From Thysanoteuthis rhombus (Eukaryota; Mollusca; Cephalopoda; Oegopsida; Thysanoteuthidae), in assembly GCA_963457665.1 (NCBI GenBank), contig OY735231.1, positions 36,028,337 through 36,092,336 on the forward strand: 64,000 nucleotides of DNA. The letters are read 5' to 3'. Positions 36,130 to 48,735 of this stretch are shown here, piece by piece. Both the position numbers and the translations under genes were made by a program. Below the pieces are notes generated by a model. The model searched no databases. It worked only from the letters and a program-made list of their open reading frames with translations, and was not told where the DNA came from. The first letter of the stretch is position 1. Each line of letters begins with the position of its first letter.

Positions 36130-36629
36130 TGCAATCTCACGCCAGTTGCCTGTTGGTAACTGCTAGAGTTTGAGTGACAGCAAGTCTCCTCGAGTCTCCA
36201 GCCCTCCTCTCCTAGTACTCATAGGTCGCAGTAATACTGCGATTTACAGTTTCACACCGGTTGCCCAGTGGTTATTGCTGAAGGCTGAGTGACAATAAGT
36301 CTCCTTAGGTCTTCAGCCAACGCCTCCTCTCTCTTTCGCCTATCATGTCAGGGCTACAATTTGAGTTTCCACTTTCATTTCCCTTCCTCTGTTGGGTCAA
36401 TATTGACAGTTAGCGTTGCAGTCCTTATATTTCTAGCACTTTCCTCGGTATCCGTGCAGTTCCTAGGAGTGCTGTGGTTTGTACTGTCTCAATCCCTCCC
36501 CTAATCCCGATCTCCTCCAGTCTCACCCTCAGCGTTTTGGGGACAGTTCCTAGAGTGCCCACTATGATCGGTACTACCCTGGCTTTCATGTTCCACATCT
36601 TCCTCAATTCTCTTGCTAGGTCCTGGTAT
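36130..36629 (-). pseudogene. Truncated RLE-type LINE, 3' end only
   Basis: About 500 bp nearly identical to the end of the 30556-34460 element: the last ~60 codons of the ORF (open on the minus strand, 36425-36607, with VVPIIVGTLGTVPKTLR) plus the 3' UTR. A ~60-bp stretch at 36360-36415 (TTTGAGTTTCCACTTTCATT and following) is absent from the full-length copy. ATT repeats flank it on both sides (36088-36129 and 36630-36737), so it sits inside, or created, an ATT microsatellite. It is 5'-truncated and dead. Confidence 0.85.
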
Positions 36630-36737
<108 letters not shown>

Positions 36738-36739
36738 CA

Positions 36740-38272
36740 ACAACATGAAAATGAACATAGAGAATAAACGGAAGAAACCATGACTAACAATCTTACCAAA
36801 ACAAACATAACATAAGCTCTTATTTTAATGGGTTTTGTGAAGCAAGGTTTCAGGATTCATTGTTTTTGTTTCATTTGTACTAATTTCTTCATCGTTGTTT
36901 GCTTGTTGGCTTGTTTGTTTGTTATAGGATAAAGTTCTGGACAATTTAATCTCAGGTCTTTGCTTGGGGAAGATAGTTCAACAAGATAACAAGCACAGGG
37001 ACCAGATGTGACGTGTGTGTGTGTGGGGGGGGCAATGTTTGAAAAACCAAAGCACAACAAACACCCGGAGAATACCGGAAGATAAAGATCCCGAAACGCT
37101 TGATACGTATAGAATTTTATATCACTCTTCAATCACTAAGGCGATTCGTAACTTTTATCCCTTTTCTGACTTGGAGGATATCAGGGATTTTTTTTCCTGA
37201 CTTGATTGTATTCATAGTGCTTGTTATCAAACACGAATCAGGGTTTGGGCCAAGACAACTTTTTTTTTGAAATTCGAAATGAATTCTTTGAATTCAATGT
37301 TCAATGTTCAATGTTCTTGAGTAGATTGGTTTGGTTCCCCGTTTTGATTTGGGATCATTTCACGGGGTTTCGGCTGCGTACTATCTACCATCATTTGGCA
37401 TTTGTTGTGTTCTTGAAGGTCATCGAATCTTGTTTTAATTGCAGAACACAACAGATGTACAAAGTAGGCCGGAACGTACACGAACGAGATATTGTCAAAA
37501 AATGAAATACCAAAGATGACGAAAGTAGTCAGACCCAAGGCTTATACAATGATTATATCACCCAAATCTAACAAAATTCAGTCAAGAACTTCAGGATTAC
37601 TGTCTTCATTTTGTTGTTTTATTTCATTTCGGCTGTTCCACTCACTGTTTTTTCTCAAGGGTGTGTTTTATCCATTGTCGAGTCTTGCTGGCTTTTTGTG
37701 CCGGAAAATTCCTTTACTTTGGCAAGAATAGAGAAACATTGGTGAGGATAAGTTTCTGATTTTCTAGACAGGTATCCCTTGCTTTTCAAAAATTCGCATT
37801 TTGCCACATTCTCACTTCAACAACAAAAGATGAATAGCAAAAAATAGCCTTGAGCCTTTGTTTTTACAGCAAGTCTTTCTAAAGGCAGCGCACTCTCTAC
37901 CTCTCATATTCCTATTTTTTATATATGTTAGCGTTATTTTAGGTTTTATGCGTTTTTGGTATGCATTGGTAGATTGAATTTGGATCTAGAACGTTCAAAT
38001 CTTTTCCCCGTACAAACAAGTTGTTATTGATTCTCTGCTTTTCGCCATTTCGGCCTACGGAAGTTTTTTTCCATAGGCATCATAAACTTTTGAATAGCGA
38101 AGGGAACGTGTACTTCCGTATAGCGGGGAAATCCATACATTTTTAGTAAACATGTCACTGATACTCTTTACTTTCGAATAGGTTTAGCATTTACTTGTTT
38201 TGCATCCTTATTGGAAAGTAATAATCATCAATTATATTCATGAATTCTTTTTTCTGTATATTTGAATTTCAG
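36740..38272. other. No recognisable exon; upstream intron of the VWA gene
   Basis: AT-rich sequence without domain motifs. Presumably intronic if the VWA gene starts further upstream, which its phase-1 entry at 38273 requires. Confidence 0.5.
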
Positions 38273-38836
38273 CCTGCTCGGGGAAACCTGCCAACATCGT
38301 ATTTGTGTTGGATTCCTCAAGCAGCATCTGGATTGTTGATTACGAAAAGCAGCTGGACTTCGTTGAAAAGCTTGTCAACACCTTCGACATTGGACCCGAC
38401 AAAACCCAAGTCCGTATCGGTGCAATTACCTTCAGTAACGCAGCACATCTCGAGTTCTCCTTAGACCAACATACCGATCGGAAATCGCTGAGTAAAGCCA
38501 TATCGAATATTCCTTACCGTACAGGTTCAACAAACACCGCCATGGCGCTTGCTCTGCTCAGAAAAGGACTTGAACCTCGAATCAAGGAATCGGATGCTCC
38601 TTTCATAGCTATTGTCATCACTGACGGTCTTTCTAGTGCTCCGAAGGCAACTCGTCGAGAAGCAAAGCGTCTCCATGATCTTGGTATCGTCGTGTACGCT
38701 ATTGGAGTTGGTTACCATTATCGTTTGGAAGAACTGAAAGTCATTGCCAGTGATCCAATCGAGAACGTCTTCCAAGTATCTGATTACTCTGCACTGGAAG
38801 GCATTGCACAGACCTTGAATGTCAAAACATGTGAAG
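38273..38836 (+). CDS. Exon encoding VWA domain 1 (intact MIDAS)
   Basis: The exon is bounded by TTTGAATTTCAG and GTAAGA. It is 564 nt, phase 1 at both ends, with 187 complete codons. The encoded stretch begins CSGKPANIVFVLDSSSSIW. This is a complete von Willebrand factor A domain: the metal-ion-dependent adhesion site motif DxSxS is present as Asp13-Ser15-Ser17, the Thr of GSTNTAMAL (Thr86) and the Asp of VITDGLS (Asp117) complete it, and Cys1 and Cys186 may form the usual closing disulfide. Such domains bind proteins or matrix ligands through a divalent metal and are usually extracellular. A symmetrical phase-1 exon is typical of shuffled extracellular modules. The signal peptide must lie on an upstream exon not secured here. 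The GTG at 38305 is internal, not the start. Confidence 0.92.
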
Positions 38837-39024
38837 GTAAGAAAGAAACATTCTTTTATCAAATACATATTTTATGTTGATCACATTAAAAAGAAAAACA
38901 ACATTATTTCAATCTTGGTTGATTCATGATATTTACTGGCCTAAACTTCGCTCGGCACCAGCCAAAATAGGGAGTTAGGGCAGAAATTAGGGTAGGAATA
39001 TTGTTATACGACAGTATTTATCAC

Positions 39025-39121
39025 ATGCGAAAATCGAGGCCGACAGAATACAAGAGTTGAACTAGACAAATTCAGAGAATACTGGCTCCGCGACGCCCAT
39101 GATAAAGAAGTGTGGCGATAA
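39025..39121 (+). pseudogene. RTE-type LINE tail scrap
   Basis: Contains CGAGGCCGACAGAATA, GACAAATTCAGAGAATACTG and CTCCGCGACGCCCATGATAA, matching the NRGRQN, DKFxxYW and LRDAHD part of the tail at 4005. Only about 97 bp survive. Confidence 0.65.
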
Positions 39122-41405
39122 CATAAGTTTCAGATCACTAACAGAGAATCATAAGCATCATCATTGATTTCAACTAGTTTTCACTTTCATCCAAACTTTC
39201 AGTTTTTATTTTTTCTTGTTGTTTTTTTATCACAACTTTGAATCGGGCCATAATCTTACGGCAAAGATTGAATACCATGACCGGAAAATAAAGTGTGAGA
39301 ATCGAAATCAGACTCACTTGCCAAAGAAGGCTCCAGTATACGCCCGGTCACTATCAAGCATTCAACCAAGGTGACATTATAGTTAAACAGAGGCTGATTT
39401 TACATCCTAAACTTAACTTCTTACAACTGATATTTTCACGCTGTTGATGTTTACAATTGAGACCTAGCTATCTTTTAACACAACGAATTCAAACAAAAAT
39501 GACCATGTAGTTCAGCAGATAAGCTCTCATATTAAAACAAATTTTGATCTGGTTAAGGCTGATTTCAATCAAGTGTCCAAGGTAAAATAAACGTATTGGC
39601 AACAAAATGCTCTTTTGACCGCTTAATCATTCTCACATCTCAACCTTGATCTAAATGTATCTCATTGAGTTCTGGTGATCTCAAAAGTATCTCTAAATGA
39701 ATGTGCACCCGCAAATTGGTTAAAAATATCACACAACATATTTTCCCTCGCTGCTTGTTTATGAATTAAACACATTTTCACATTTGACCCCGTTAACTGG
39801 CGGTCATCTTGGATTTCATATTTCACGATCCTCAGAAGTCATTCTGACTTCCCTCCACATTTGAAAATAATCCTTATGGTATGCACAAACTATGTTAAAC
39901 ATTTCATGTTTTCTTTCGTAAAGTGCACAATTTTGTGGTTATCCGATGATCTAAAGGGAGAAAATTGCTAAACAAAGTATTATTTCTAACACGAGACGAT
40001 TTACAATAGCTGAAATCAACAATATTTATAGTTGTTTAGATGACTTGAAAGTTTTGCGTTGTAAAGTGAATTTTTGCTACGTTCAGCACTCATAGACAGT
40101 TGAAATTGTATTTTGTGACTTGCATTCGCCTTAATTACCGACCATCACTTTTTTCTTCATTTTGATACATTTTCTTGTAAAATAATCTGCAACGCATTTC
40201 TGTAATAAATCATTTACCATTATCTTCTACAGATACTGTTACAAAATGATAATTATACATATAATAGCCTGAATCTATCAGAAACACTTGCATCTTCTCT
40301 TCTTTCCTAATTTGCAGTGCATTTTTATAGTAAAATAAATTATGCTTTTCTATTGTAAAGTTCTGCTATAAAATGACTATTATGTTAGTAATGTTTGCCT
40401 CAGTTCCTGAACTTCTATCTTTCTCCTAAGACTGAATGCTAAAATTTGATAAAACAAATTTTGAATTTGCAAACTTTAGCGGATAGTCCATCAGATTTAT
40501 ATAGTCAGTCCCGAGAATGACAAAATCAGAAAGGGAAAATCGCGATAAGAAAAATTTGCACAGCGTTTTTAAAGACAGTCAGTGCTAAAATACAACAATG
40601 ATTATTGTTTCATTATTTTTCTCCAACCAACAGGATTTGCCCTGCCACTATATATGTAATCATTTGAGTGAATGAATTGTTTGATTCGTTTCTTTGATAA
40701 TGCCCTTATGTGATTTCTGGAGGTGTGTATCATTTTCCGAATCTGTTTTGACCGATGCCGAATTTGCCACACTTTCATTGCTTGCCTTATCATTTTGTTT
40801 ACTGATCACGTTAACGTCGGCCGAATACTCGTAAATAAACTGAGTCAGTTCAACGACTTATGCTCCATCGTATTGCAAAATTACCGGATGCTTTCTTTTA
40901 TTTTGTATAATTAGTGCGATACTGTTATTTTTATGGGACCCTAGTTTTACAATTTATAAAAAAAAAATCGATTAAAAGATTTAAATTATATCTTCTATTT
41001 ATGTACGATAAGATTTAGTATTTAAGATATCTATCAGACGCATTACGTACTAGGCATGGATAATTTTTAACAAAAAATTCTATTGTGAACTCGATGTCAG
41101 TAAAAGTAAAAGTCTGTAAAGAATTGGCTGCAGACTTTTAAAATCATTTATTGCTTTTTTAAAATATCAACGTTGGAAATTTTTTGTGCAGAATTGTTCA
41201 TGCCTAGGGGTAATCGCCAAACAGTAACGTGATGAGTAAGTTAAACGATCAGGCAGCCTATGAAATTGCAGCGAATTTGGCGTCGGTCAAAATAGATTCA
41301 GGAAAATAAATGCCACTGGATTTCAGGGGTTACATAAACGGATAGTTGGAGTATAACTTAGATAATTCAGAAAATCACGTTGCAGAAGAAATTTTCTATT
41401 CATAC

Positions 41406-41677
41406 CAGCGGTTCTTAACCTTTTTACTGCCACACACGCTTTAGCTTTTCTTGCTTTGTCTCTACGCCCCACGTGTATTCAATCAAATAATTATTCCTGA
41501 AAATCTGTGAACATTTTTTTCAATACATTATGTTTATGGCGATATCATGCATTTACTTTTTAGAAGAATTGCCTGAATAATTAGGGAAATTCTTTCTATT
41601 TCCTGCTGGTATGTGCTTCCTCTAGAAATTACACGTCCCTAGGTGAGCGTACGCCGTTCCCCAGTTAGGAACCACTG
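41406..41677. mobile_element. hAT-like MITE
   Basis: A 272-bp element with imperfect terminal inverted repeats: CAGCGGTTCTTAACC at the left and, on the other strand, CAGTGGTTCCTAACT at the right. A CTACGCCCC block lies near the left end. CAGNGGTTCTNAACC is the hallmark terminus of Charlie-type hAT elements. There is no transposase, so it is non-autonomous. An 8-bp target duplication is not evident, perhaps through decay. Confidence 0.7.
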
Positions 41678-42497
41678 CTTTAGGCCATCAGTGCCAGTGT
41701 GCACAAATTATTACAAGAGCGTGTTGGTCAAAGAGAGAACAATGGAGATTCCCGAGGGACTAAATAGCATCGCTGGGATAAGGACATTAGACACGGTAAT
41801 GTCATGAAGCGTGAATTTCAAACAATTTGTTTACGTCCTTCAGCGGTGAATGATTTAGAATCTTTTTGTTTTTCTTTGTTTTTCATTTTGTCTTTTTATA
41901 TGTTGCCTGTCTGGTACACACACAGTCGATGTTGAAGCTGGGGTAGAGGTGCAGCTTCAAATGTAATGAAAAGCACGGCATTTCCGTACCGTTTTCACAA
42001 AAACTATCTCTATGGCATTGCACAAGGTTTCCCCAAAACAAAAGATACTTTCAAAAGCATTTGTTTAAAGATTCTTACGTCAAAAGTGAAAGGAACTAAC
42101 AATCTAAAGACATTAAAATTTACGTTGTCTCTTACTATACCATCGTTTTATTGAATTCAGTCAAGACTTCCATTACTTTCTGTTATTTTTTTGTCGCTAC
42201 TCTCAGGTCGTTTTCATATTTATTCTGAAGAATCCGAAGATCATTTTACTGGGGTCCGCTAACTCGACGTTCTACTGTACAGGTATTTGAATGGTTTGTT
42301 TGTTCCAAAATGTTCCGTGCTGTTTGAAGCCATTCTGTTCAAGGTCTCATTATAATTTTATGCGGTTTTTTTCCAGCTTACACTTAATGTCATTAATTTG
42401 TACAACAATGCCTTTAGCACACCACATAAAAACCTGCACTAACCAAAACAGCACTATTCAAGGTATTGCCTCCTAATCTGTTGTGAACCAGTAATAG

Positions 42498-42640
42498 AGA
42501 GGTGGTGAGTTGGCCTGATGGCTAACAGCATAGGAAATGGAATAGGTGAATCAAATTCAAATTTCTTGGGAATGGCATGAACCCCTTTTTGAATAGATCT
42601 GGTTTCATGTAACCTGATACAACCTGCCACATGCTACTTG
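42498..42640 (+). repeat. SINE-like repeat, family 2, copy 1
   Basis: GTTGGCCTGATGGCTAACAG matches GTTGGCATAACAGTTAACAG at 43408, and both share a downstream GGGAAtGGCATGAA-like block. The head resembles a Pol III A box. This copy has an internal deletion. Confidence 0.4.
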
Positions 42641-42846
42641 TAGAAGAAATGGACAAGACTAAGAAACCTCCGTTAACGCGAGAAATAGCCAAGAAAGACC
42701 CAAAATGGTACATCGACGATCTATTAGGTCATGGGATAATTTTAATTCTATATCTGGCTCCTGATTTTTATTTTGGCTCGAATATCTATTCGTTGGTAAT
42801 TCGACTCGAAAAATAATTTGTGTTTTATTTCCGATTCTTTTTCTAG

Positions 42847-43131
42847 ATATTGAAATAACAACGACTACGACGACAACACCCCTCCCCACTACCACCACCA
42901 CCACACCTGCACCAACAACGACCACAACAACGCTGGCCCCGACCACAACCACGACACAGGCACCAACGACTACGACAACCACACCTGCTCCGACAACAAC
43001 ACCTGCACCAACAACTACCACAACCACAGCTGCCCCAACAACAACAACCACCACGCCAGTGCCGACAACGACCACACCTGCTCCAACTACTACAACCAGT
43101 AGACCGGAACGTCCACAAAGAGATGAAAAAA
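42847..43131 (+). CDS. Exon encoding a Thr/Pro mucin-like linker
   Basis: Bounded by TTTTTCTAG and GTAAGT; 285 nt, phase 1 in and out, 94 complete codons. It begins IEITTTTTTPLP and continues as irregular runs of 3-6 Thr broken by Pro, Ala-Pro, Leu-Ala-Pro, Gln-Ala-Pro and Val-Pro, ending SRPERPQRDEK. Such Thr/Pro tracts are heavily O-glycosylated in secreted proteins and act as stiff spacers. Here it separates the two VWA domains. Most Thr positions use ACA or ACC/ACG in a mixed pattern, so this is not a pure trinucleotide repeat, but array length is likely polymorphic. The minus-strand ORF over it is a shadow. Confidence 0.9.
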
Positions 43132-43407
43132 GTAAGTATATTACATATGTGTCCAAAATAAAAATGCACCCAATCTAAAAGAAGATATCAGACTTTATTT
43201 CTTATTAGTACCAAGATATCAAACACAGAATCAACTCGCTGATTAGGTAGATAATTACTGAGCAGTATAACCTGACATACGGCCACACTTTAGGGGGCGC
43301 TCAGTGAGAATACACCTTAATAGCTTCGGTTGAGTAGTTGGGCTTGCTTTTCGGTTGCTTCCTGTTTTCGTGAGGTTTTTTTTTTCTTTTAAAGGATGGA
43401 GTAAAGG

Positions 43408-43740
43408 GTGCGGTTGGCATAACAGTTAACAGCATTTGAAATTGAACCAGTGAAACGGCTGAGATAGTTTCCGGTCACTTCGTGTTGATGCCTTTGGGAA
43501 ATGCATGAATAAATCTCCTAACTCCTTCCAGTCATGGGTAAATAGCTCAGAATTCTGCACTCTTCAGCTGTGGTTGGCAACCAGTCTTGGAGAAGGACAA
43601 TTCATAATTCGATCCAGAAAAATCCAATCCTTCATCCACCGTTGTCAGAGACTGACAACGAAACGAGTAGGGGATGCGTTACCAAAAAGTACGGTTAACA
43701 GGGTTTTGGTGAATCTCCGAAGGGCCTAGCAAGCCAGAAG
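43408..43740 (+). repeat. SINE-like repeat, family 2, copy 2
   Basis: Longer relative of the 42498 repeat. Besides the shared head it contains AACCAGTCTTGGAGAAGGAC and ATTCATAATTCGATCC. Both copies lie in introns of the VWA gene in the same orientation. Confidence 0.45.
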
Positions 43741-43959
43741 TGGATTATGATAAATTACTGAAAGTAGAATAGAAGAAAATAACAAATGGCAGGCGAAATA
43801 AAGCGACCACTGTCTCGAACTACCCACTTCGAGCACAAGTTGACTAATACAGATTCAAAAGTATAGCCAGGTTGACGTATTCTGCTTCATTTATGTATAA
43901 TTCTGACTAAATTGCTACTTCGTTCGATAGAGAATGAAATACTTTCGTATTTCTCACCC

Positions 43960-44140
43960 ACACCGGAGGTTGGTTTTCCAATCCGTTTTTGAAGCTGGGA
44001 TTACAAAAATAAATTTTTAAGGCAAGGAAACCGGCCCTTTCCCACTTTGAAGATTGGTGTAACACCAATTTTCCTATTCTATTTGGCCTAATCCTAGAAA
44101 ATATCCCAAGGACGCAGATGGATATTGTAGGAAATATTCC
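43960..44140. repeat. SINE-like dispersed repeat
   Basis: Has AAGATTGGTGTAACACCAAT then TTTGGCCTAATCCTAG, the tail shared with the 44630 and 55740 copies. Confidence 0.45.
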
Positions 44141-44629
44141 GTATATTCCGATGGCCTATGGTTATGAAGATTACATAGTTACAGTTTAACCTCACCAAAG
44201 CTTATAGAAAACAGGATGTACTTTTTTTACTCATTTTTGGAAGAGTTGAGCGAATTTCAGTCATTGAAAATATTTCTTGACTAAAGGACTGCATGCTAGA
44301 CCACCAGTTACAAGCTATGATATCAAATCCACTTGTAAAGGCATAAAAGTGCTTAAACAAAGCATTTGAAAAATAGCACTAAAATTTAAATAAAATATGA
44401 AAAAAAAACGATTTTTAAGTCTGTGATGCCTTATTATACGATGTGAATCCATGAGTCACAGTTTCAGCCGAAATTTTATCTGAAAGCTTTGGCTTAAGGA
44501 GATTGGCTAAGAGATTATGCCGAAAAATGAATATTTACTGTGTAATCAGTATGTATAAAGTGATGTACCTCCAAAAATGTGTACGCCCCTCTATGTGGCA
44601 AAAATGCTTCCACATTTTCAACCGGTACC

Positions 44630-44800
44630 AGGAGTCAGTGTTCGAGCCCTATCACACACAGGATCTCAAATGCTGATTTTTTTTAAGTCAGGCAAACCCT
44701 CTCACTTGGAAGATTGATGTGAAACAATCATTTAAATCAATTTTTTCCGTAATTTGGCATTGCATAGTAGTAACAAGACCCAAATAAATATCTAGAAGTA
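44630..44800. repeat. SINE-like dispersed repeat
   Basis: Contains GTGTTCGAGCCCTATC (B-box-like), then CAAATGCTGATTTTTTTTAA, then CTTGGAAGATTGATGTGAAA. This is the clearest tRNA-like head in this family. Confidence 0.5.
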
Positions 44801-45442
44801 CATTTCATGTACCATGAAACTTAGTAAATTTAAGTCTGGCGCCAGGATATTCAACGTCTTAGGCCAGCCGGGTTATTCAGTGCCCACGGGCCAACCTTAA
44901 AATGCGTACACCTCTTCCTGACCATGCCCTGCCCTACCTCCATCCCGTCCTCCATCTTCCTCTATCCCGTAGGTGAACCCATCCGCGCGAGCAAGGAGGG
45001 TGGTGAACGGTGCAGGGATAGAGTGGGAGAAAGGATGCAAATTCCACCTCACCCCAACGCATCGTTGCTCCTTGTGATAAGGACATTTTCTCATTCTTTT
45101 GGCATAACACTGCTAACACAGATTTCTGATTCTCTTCTATTTCCAAGTTCTCGTGTTTTTGTCGGATTAAGAAGTTTCATCGAAGTCGTACAGAATTTTT
45201 GTAGGACGCCCAGATTTTAGCGCACAAGGTGATCAACTAATTTACACCGGCCCTGGGTATCTAAAATGCTAATTGTGTCAAGTTCAAATAATGCAATGAA
45301 CCTCAAAATTCTATAAAGACTGATTTTACAATAAACAATTGCAATGACTAATGGATTAAGAGCAACCTTACTTTAGAATAGAACTAGGAAAACGTAACGT
45401 AATTTTCATCTAATCAACTGTAAACTTCTTTCTATTTTCCAG

Positions 45443-46026
45443 GTTCCGTCTCATTCGGTTACGATTTACTGGCAATGGGAGCCTACAGGGCACATATGAT
45501 CTCACAATTTATCAATTCCTTGCTTCCATACACAGGATACGGCCATTTTGGCGTGGTTTCCTATCCTTTCTGTCCCGAGGGCATGAATGTTCCATTGACA
45601 TCATTGATGAACACTACAGCTGAAGAATCCAACCATAGCGTCCCAACCGACAATCGTATTCCTGATCTTTCAGGTGTTGTCAACAGAATGAGGAAAGATC
45701 TTCACTCAAGCGCAGTTCGGAATCTCCACAACGGATTGGCTGGTCAACAGACAGCTGTTCTGTTTATTGACCCCGCCGTTACTGCCATCACCCCAAGACT
45801 CGTCCGTGAGACAAACAGACTCAAAAAGCAAGGTTCTAAACTCTTCTTAATCAACGTTGGACAAGTACCGTGGTCTCAGCCACATTATCTCCACACAATA
45901 AGCAGTCAGCCTTATTACAACTATATATACAGCTTCCCGACGTACGGTCACTTGTTGCATAGAGTGAGATACGCGCCCTTCCGGTTCCGAGCTTTGTGTA
46001 ATGGCTACGTTCGTTCACATTATTAA
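45443..46026 (+). CDS. Terminal exon encoding a degenerate VWA-like domain
   Basis: Begins after TCTATTTTCCAG in phase 1 and ends at TAA (46024-46026), giving 193 complete codons. The fold pattern of a VWA domain is recognisable: SVSFGYDLLAMG aligns with the first strand and metal loop, GHFGVVSY with strand 2, TAVLFIDPAV with strand 4, and GSKLFLINVG with strand 5. The metal site is gone. The DxSxS position reads Asp7-Leu-Leu9-Ala-Met11, and the Thr loop reads RNLHNGLA; only Asp109 of the FID strand remains. It should therefore not bind ligand through a metal and may be structural. Assignment rests on spacing and pattern, not on a search. With the upstream exons this gives about 476 residues of known protein. 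The ATG at 45475 is internal. Confidence 0.85.
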
Positions 46027-46069
46027 TCGAACATGATTTCCTCATACTTTAATTCTGGACTTCACACAC

Positions 46070-46075
46070 AATAAA
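46070..46075 (+). promoter_or_regulatory. Polyadenylation signal of the VWA gene
   Basis: Canonical AATAAA, 44 bp after the stop codon, followed by TATTTATTTTTTCTT. It supports 45443-46026 as the last exon. Confidence 0.75.
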
Positions 46076-46079
46076 GTAT

Positions 46080-48699
46080 TTATTTTTTCTTCACCTTATA
46101 GTATCATTAAATCACACACTGCATATTTTTTATTTATATCTAGTGTTTTCTTGAAGCAGCAAAATATTGGCCTTAAACACTTAATAATTTAAATGCATCA
46201 CCAATATCGATTTTAAAAACGAAAGAAAAGTTCAAGAACTAATAAATTTATCATTCCGAAAGTTGTTTTCTTTGCTCAGAAAGGAAGGAATTGGAGAGCA
46301 CCCCTGCATATAAAATAGAATCACCTGCGTTACATAGGTTTCTGTGAATAGTATTGTCTATGTAGCTCCTGTTGCGGGGAATTAAAATCCGGTTCATTTA
46401 TCAACCAACGTGTTCTTTCACCAGCTTGATCTGTAACAGAACAAAAAAAAGAGAGCGTTCTCTGTCCCTACTGATTGATAAGGAGAAGGTTATTGGAAAG
46501 ATCAAGTGAAACATTGTGGAAACAACATGAGTGACTCAAAGAAAGAGTTCCGTGGTCCGAAAAATTCCTGAAATGATAATGACCTCTCCAAATTATAAAC
46601 TGAATTCATTTTCTCCTTTGAAATTATTTCAAGACTGAAAATATTTGATTTCCAAACTCATCTGTTGCTGGCAACGTTTGAGGTTGGGTTTTTTTTTTGT
46701 TTTTGTTTTTTTGTTTTGTTTTTTTTTTTTTAGTTATTTTTATTGCCAGTAAAACATGATTTAAATAAAACACTGAATGATTCATTGAACTTTTTATAAT
46801 TTACACACCATCATATCTTCCAGAAGAGCACTGACATTTCAATACATATTTATATTTAATATTAAAATTGACGTTTTCGTCCATATTTTGTATGTATCCT
46901 GTATAGCTTGTTCTTTATTAATGATGCAATTGTCTCACAAACTTCGGTCATTGAAGCCCCTTTAACCTCAATATTCACCATCTTTTTCAAAATATTTTCT
47001 CCCTCTGTTTTCTTCTTCCTTCAACCTGTTATCTACCGCCATGATTCCTAGCGGAATGTTTTATGCGATCATAAAATTCCAATCTTTGACTTAAGGATTA
47101 GAGTCTCAGAAGTTGAGGCATACCAATTAGGTTGTCACACACAAGGTCGTGTGATAGGGACATCATCTACAGATACACATAGATATCCAGATGCTACTTT
47201 TGATCAAAACAAAATTACGAATGGACGACTAAATTTCTCGCAGCTTTCACGCTAGTTCACTGAGCGTGCGTGAATCCATTTATTGATTTTACTGAGGTGG
47301 TCGTTACTACTCTATCGATTTTGTGAAATTCGTTTACCCTTGGTAATGACTATCATTCCAAGCAAAGTGCATGTGTCGATGCCTGAAAAAGCAGAACTGT
47401 TGGGAAATCCAACAGCGCTATTTCGGTGTACAAGCAGTGTGAGACGGATGCTACTCGCAACTGTATTTGATAGTTTATATAAGACATAAGATATGAAATA
47501 TGTTTAATTGATACTCATGTATCCATTTCAATTATAAACTTTATATTATTTATTGCACGTAACCATTTAATTCATATTAATCAATCCCAATGCTTTGAAG
47601 TTATGAGATGTGCATAATTGGTGGGTTATAAATGTGCCATTGAATTATTATTACGTGTCTATTGTTGGCCTAGCAAAAAGGAGAATCTGTCACGATGCTG
47701 GGACAGATTGTACCGGAAGATCGGTAATATATCTGTATTGTCTATCATTTCATACCATTACGCTGCGAGATAAGGTTACAAGACGAAGATCAACTGGATA
47801 TTCAGGAGAAAAGAAGTTACTCAATGGCGTGAAAGAGAAGAAAGTACGTAAAAGCTATGATCCACCACTATGAAACTGAATTCTTGAGTGTTGACCTCTA
47901 AGGGAAATTAAGAAGATATCATGAAAAAAAAGAAAGTACTTGGTTACACAAAATAAACTGACTATTGTTTCGTTTTGTTGGTTTGTGTGTGTGTGTGTGT
48001 GTGTGCGTTTGTATGTATGTACGTGTGTATATCAGTGTTTGTATGTGTATACCAGTGTGTGTGCACATGCATATTTCCTGTGACAGATGTCTTTTTATGA
48101 TTAATTTCGTGGAAACAATAACTTGTGATAACCGGTACGATACGGTAAACAGTTTCCACACACACATACAAACACATGCATACACACACAACAAACACAC
48201 ATATTCACACAAACACATGCAAAACAATAGTCAGGAAGAATTAAAAGAGTCAGATTATTTTGTGCCAACCCATAGAAAATAAAGAATATGATTTCGGTAC
48301 AGAAAGTTCTGGAATGCAGATCCCAAGAGACGATTGGGGACCTCATTATTTGAGTTGGGTTGGCGTAGCCTAATTTGATGACACTTTACAAAACTGAAAT
48401 GTATAACCGATCCAAACATATGAGGCCGGCCAGTAAGTCCTCGGTCTGATACGTAGCTATTCGTAGCTTCACGGTGCATTGTTCGATATATCTGATTAAT
48501 ATTCATTACTGAATCAAGTGCATTGATAAGGATAAATGAACATTTGTTGTGTAAGATAAATACTTTTTTTTCCTTATTTGGCGATAGAATTACCTACGTA
48601 CATGAAATCTTGAAATTCAATTCCAACCTAAACTGCCTAAAGTTTGAGATTTATGCACTGAAATGTGTGGATACTAATGTATCCAATTGCCGAACCATT

Positions 48700-48700
<1 letters not shown>
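46080..48700. other. No recognisable gene
   Basis: Intergenic AT-rich sequence with GT/CA-rich patches (47980-48060 and 48155-48220) that form a weak inverted pair. Short ORFs only. Confidence 0.45.

Positions 48701-48702
<2 letters not shown>

Positions 48703-48735
<33 letters not shown>
48703..48735. repeat. (TA)n microsatellite
   Basis: About 33 bp of TA. Confidence 0.95.

Larger units (their letters stand above)
38837..42846 (+). other. Intron of the VWA gene (4.0 kb)
   Basis: GT-AG intron (GTAAGA ... TTTTTCTAG). It contains an RTE fragment at 39025, a hAT-like MITE at 41406 and a SINE-like copy at 42498. The rest is unique AT-rich sequence in which I see no further exon. The flanking exons join in phase without one. 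Confidence 0.85.
43132..45442 (+). other. Intron of the VWA gene (2.3 kb)
   Basis: GT-AG intron (GTAAGT ... TCTATTTTCCAG) carrying at least three SINE-like copies (43408, 43960, 44630) and a GC-richer stretch at 44860-45080 that I cannot identify. No extra exon is needed for phase. Confidence 0.85.

Noticed and set aside
42659..43156. 165-codon Val/Gly-rich minus-strand ORF
   Set aside because: Antisense of the Thr/Pro exon. The plus-strand frame has matching splice sites and phases.
47965..48282. Overlapping His/Thr- and Cys/Val-rich ORFs
   Set aside because: GT/CA-rich microsatellite patches translated in several frames.
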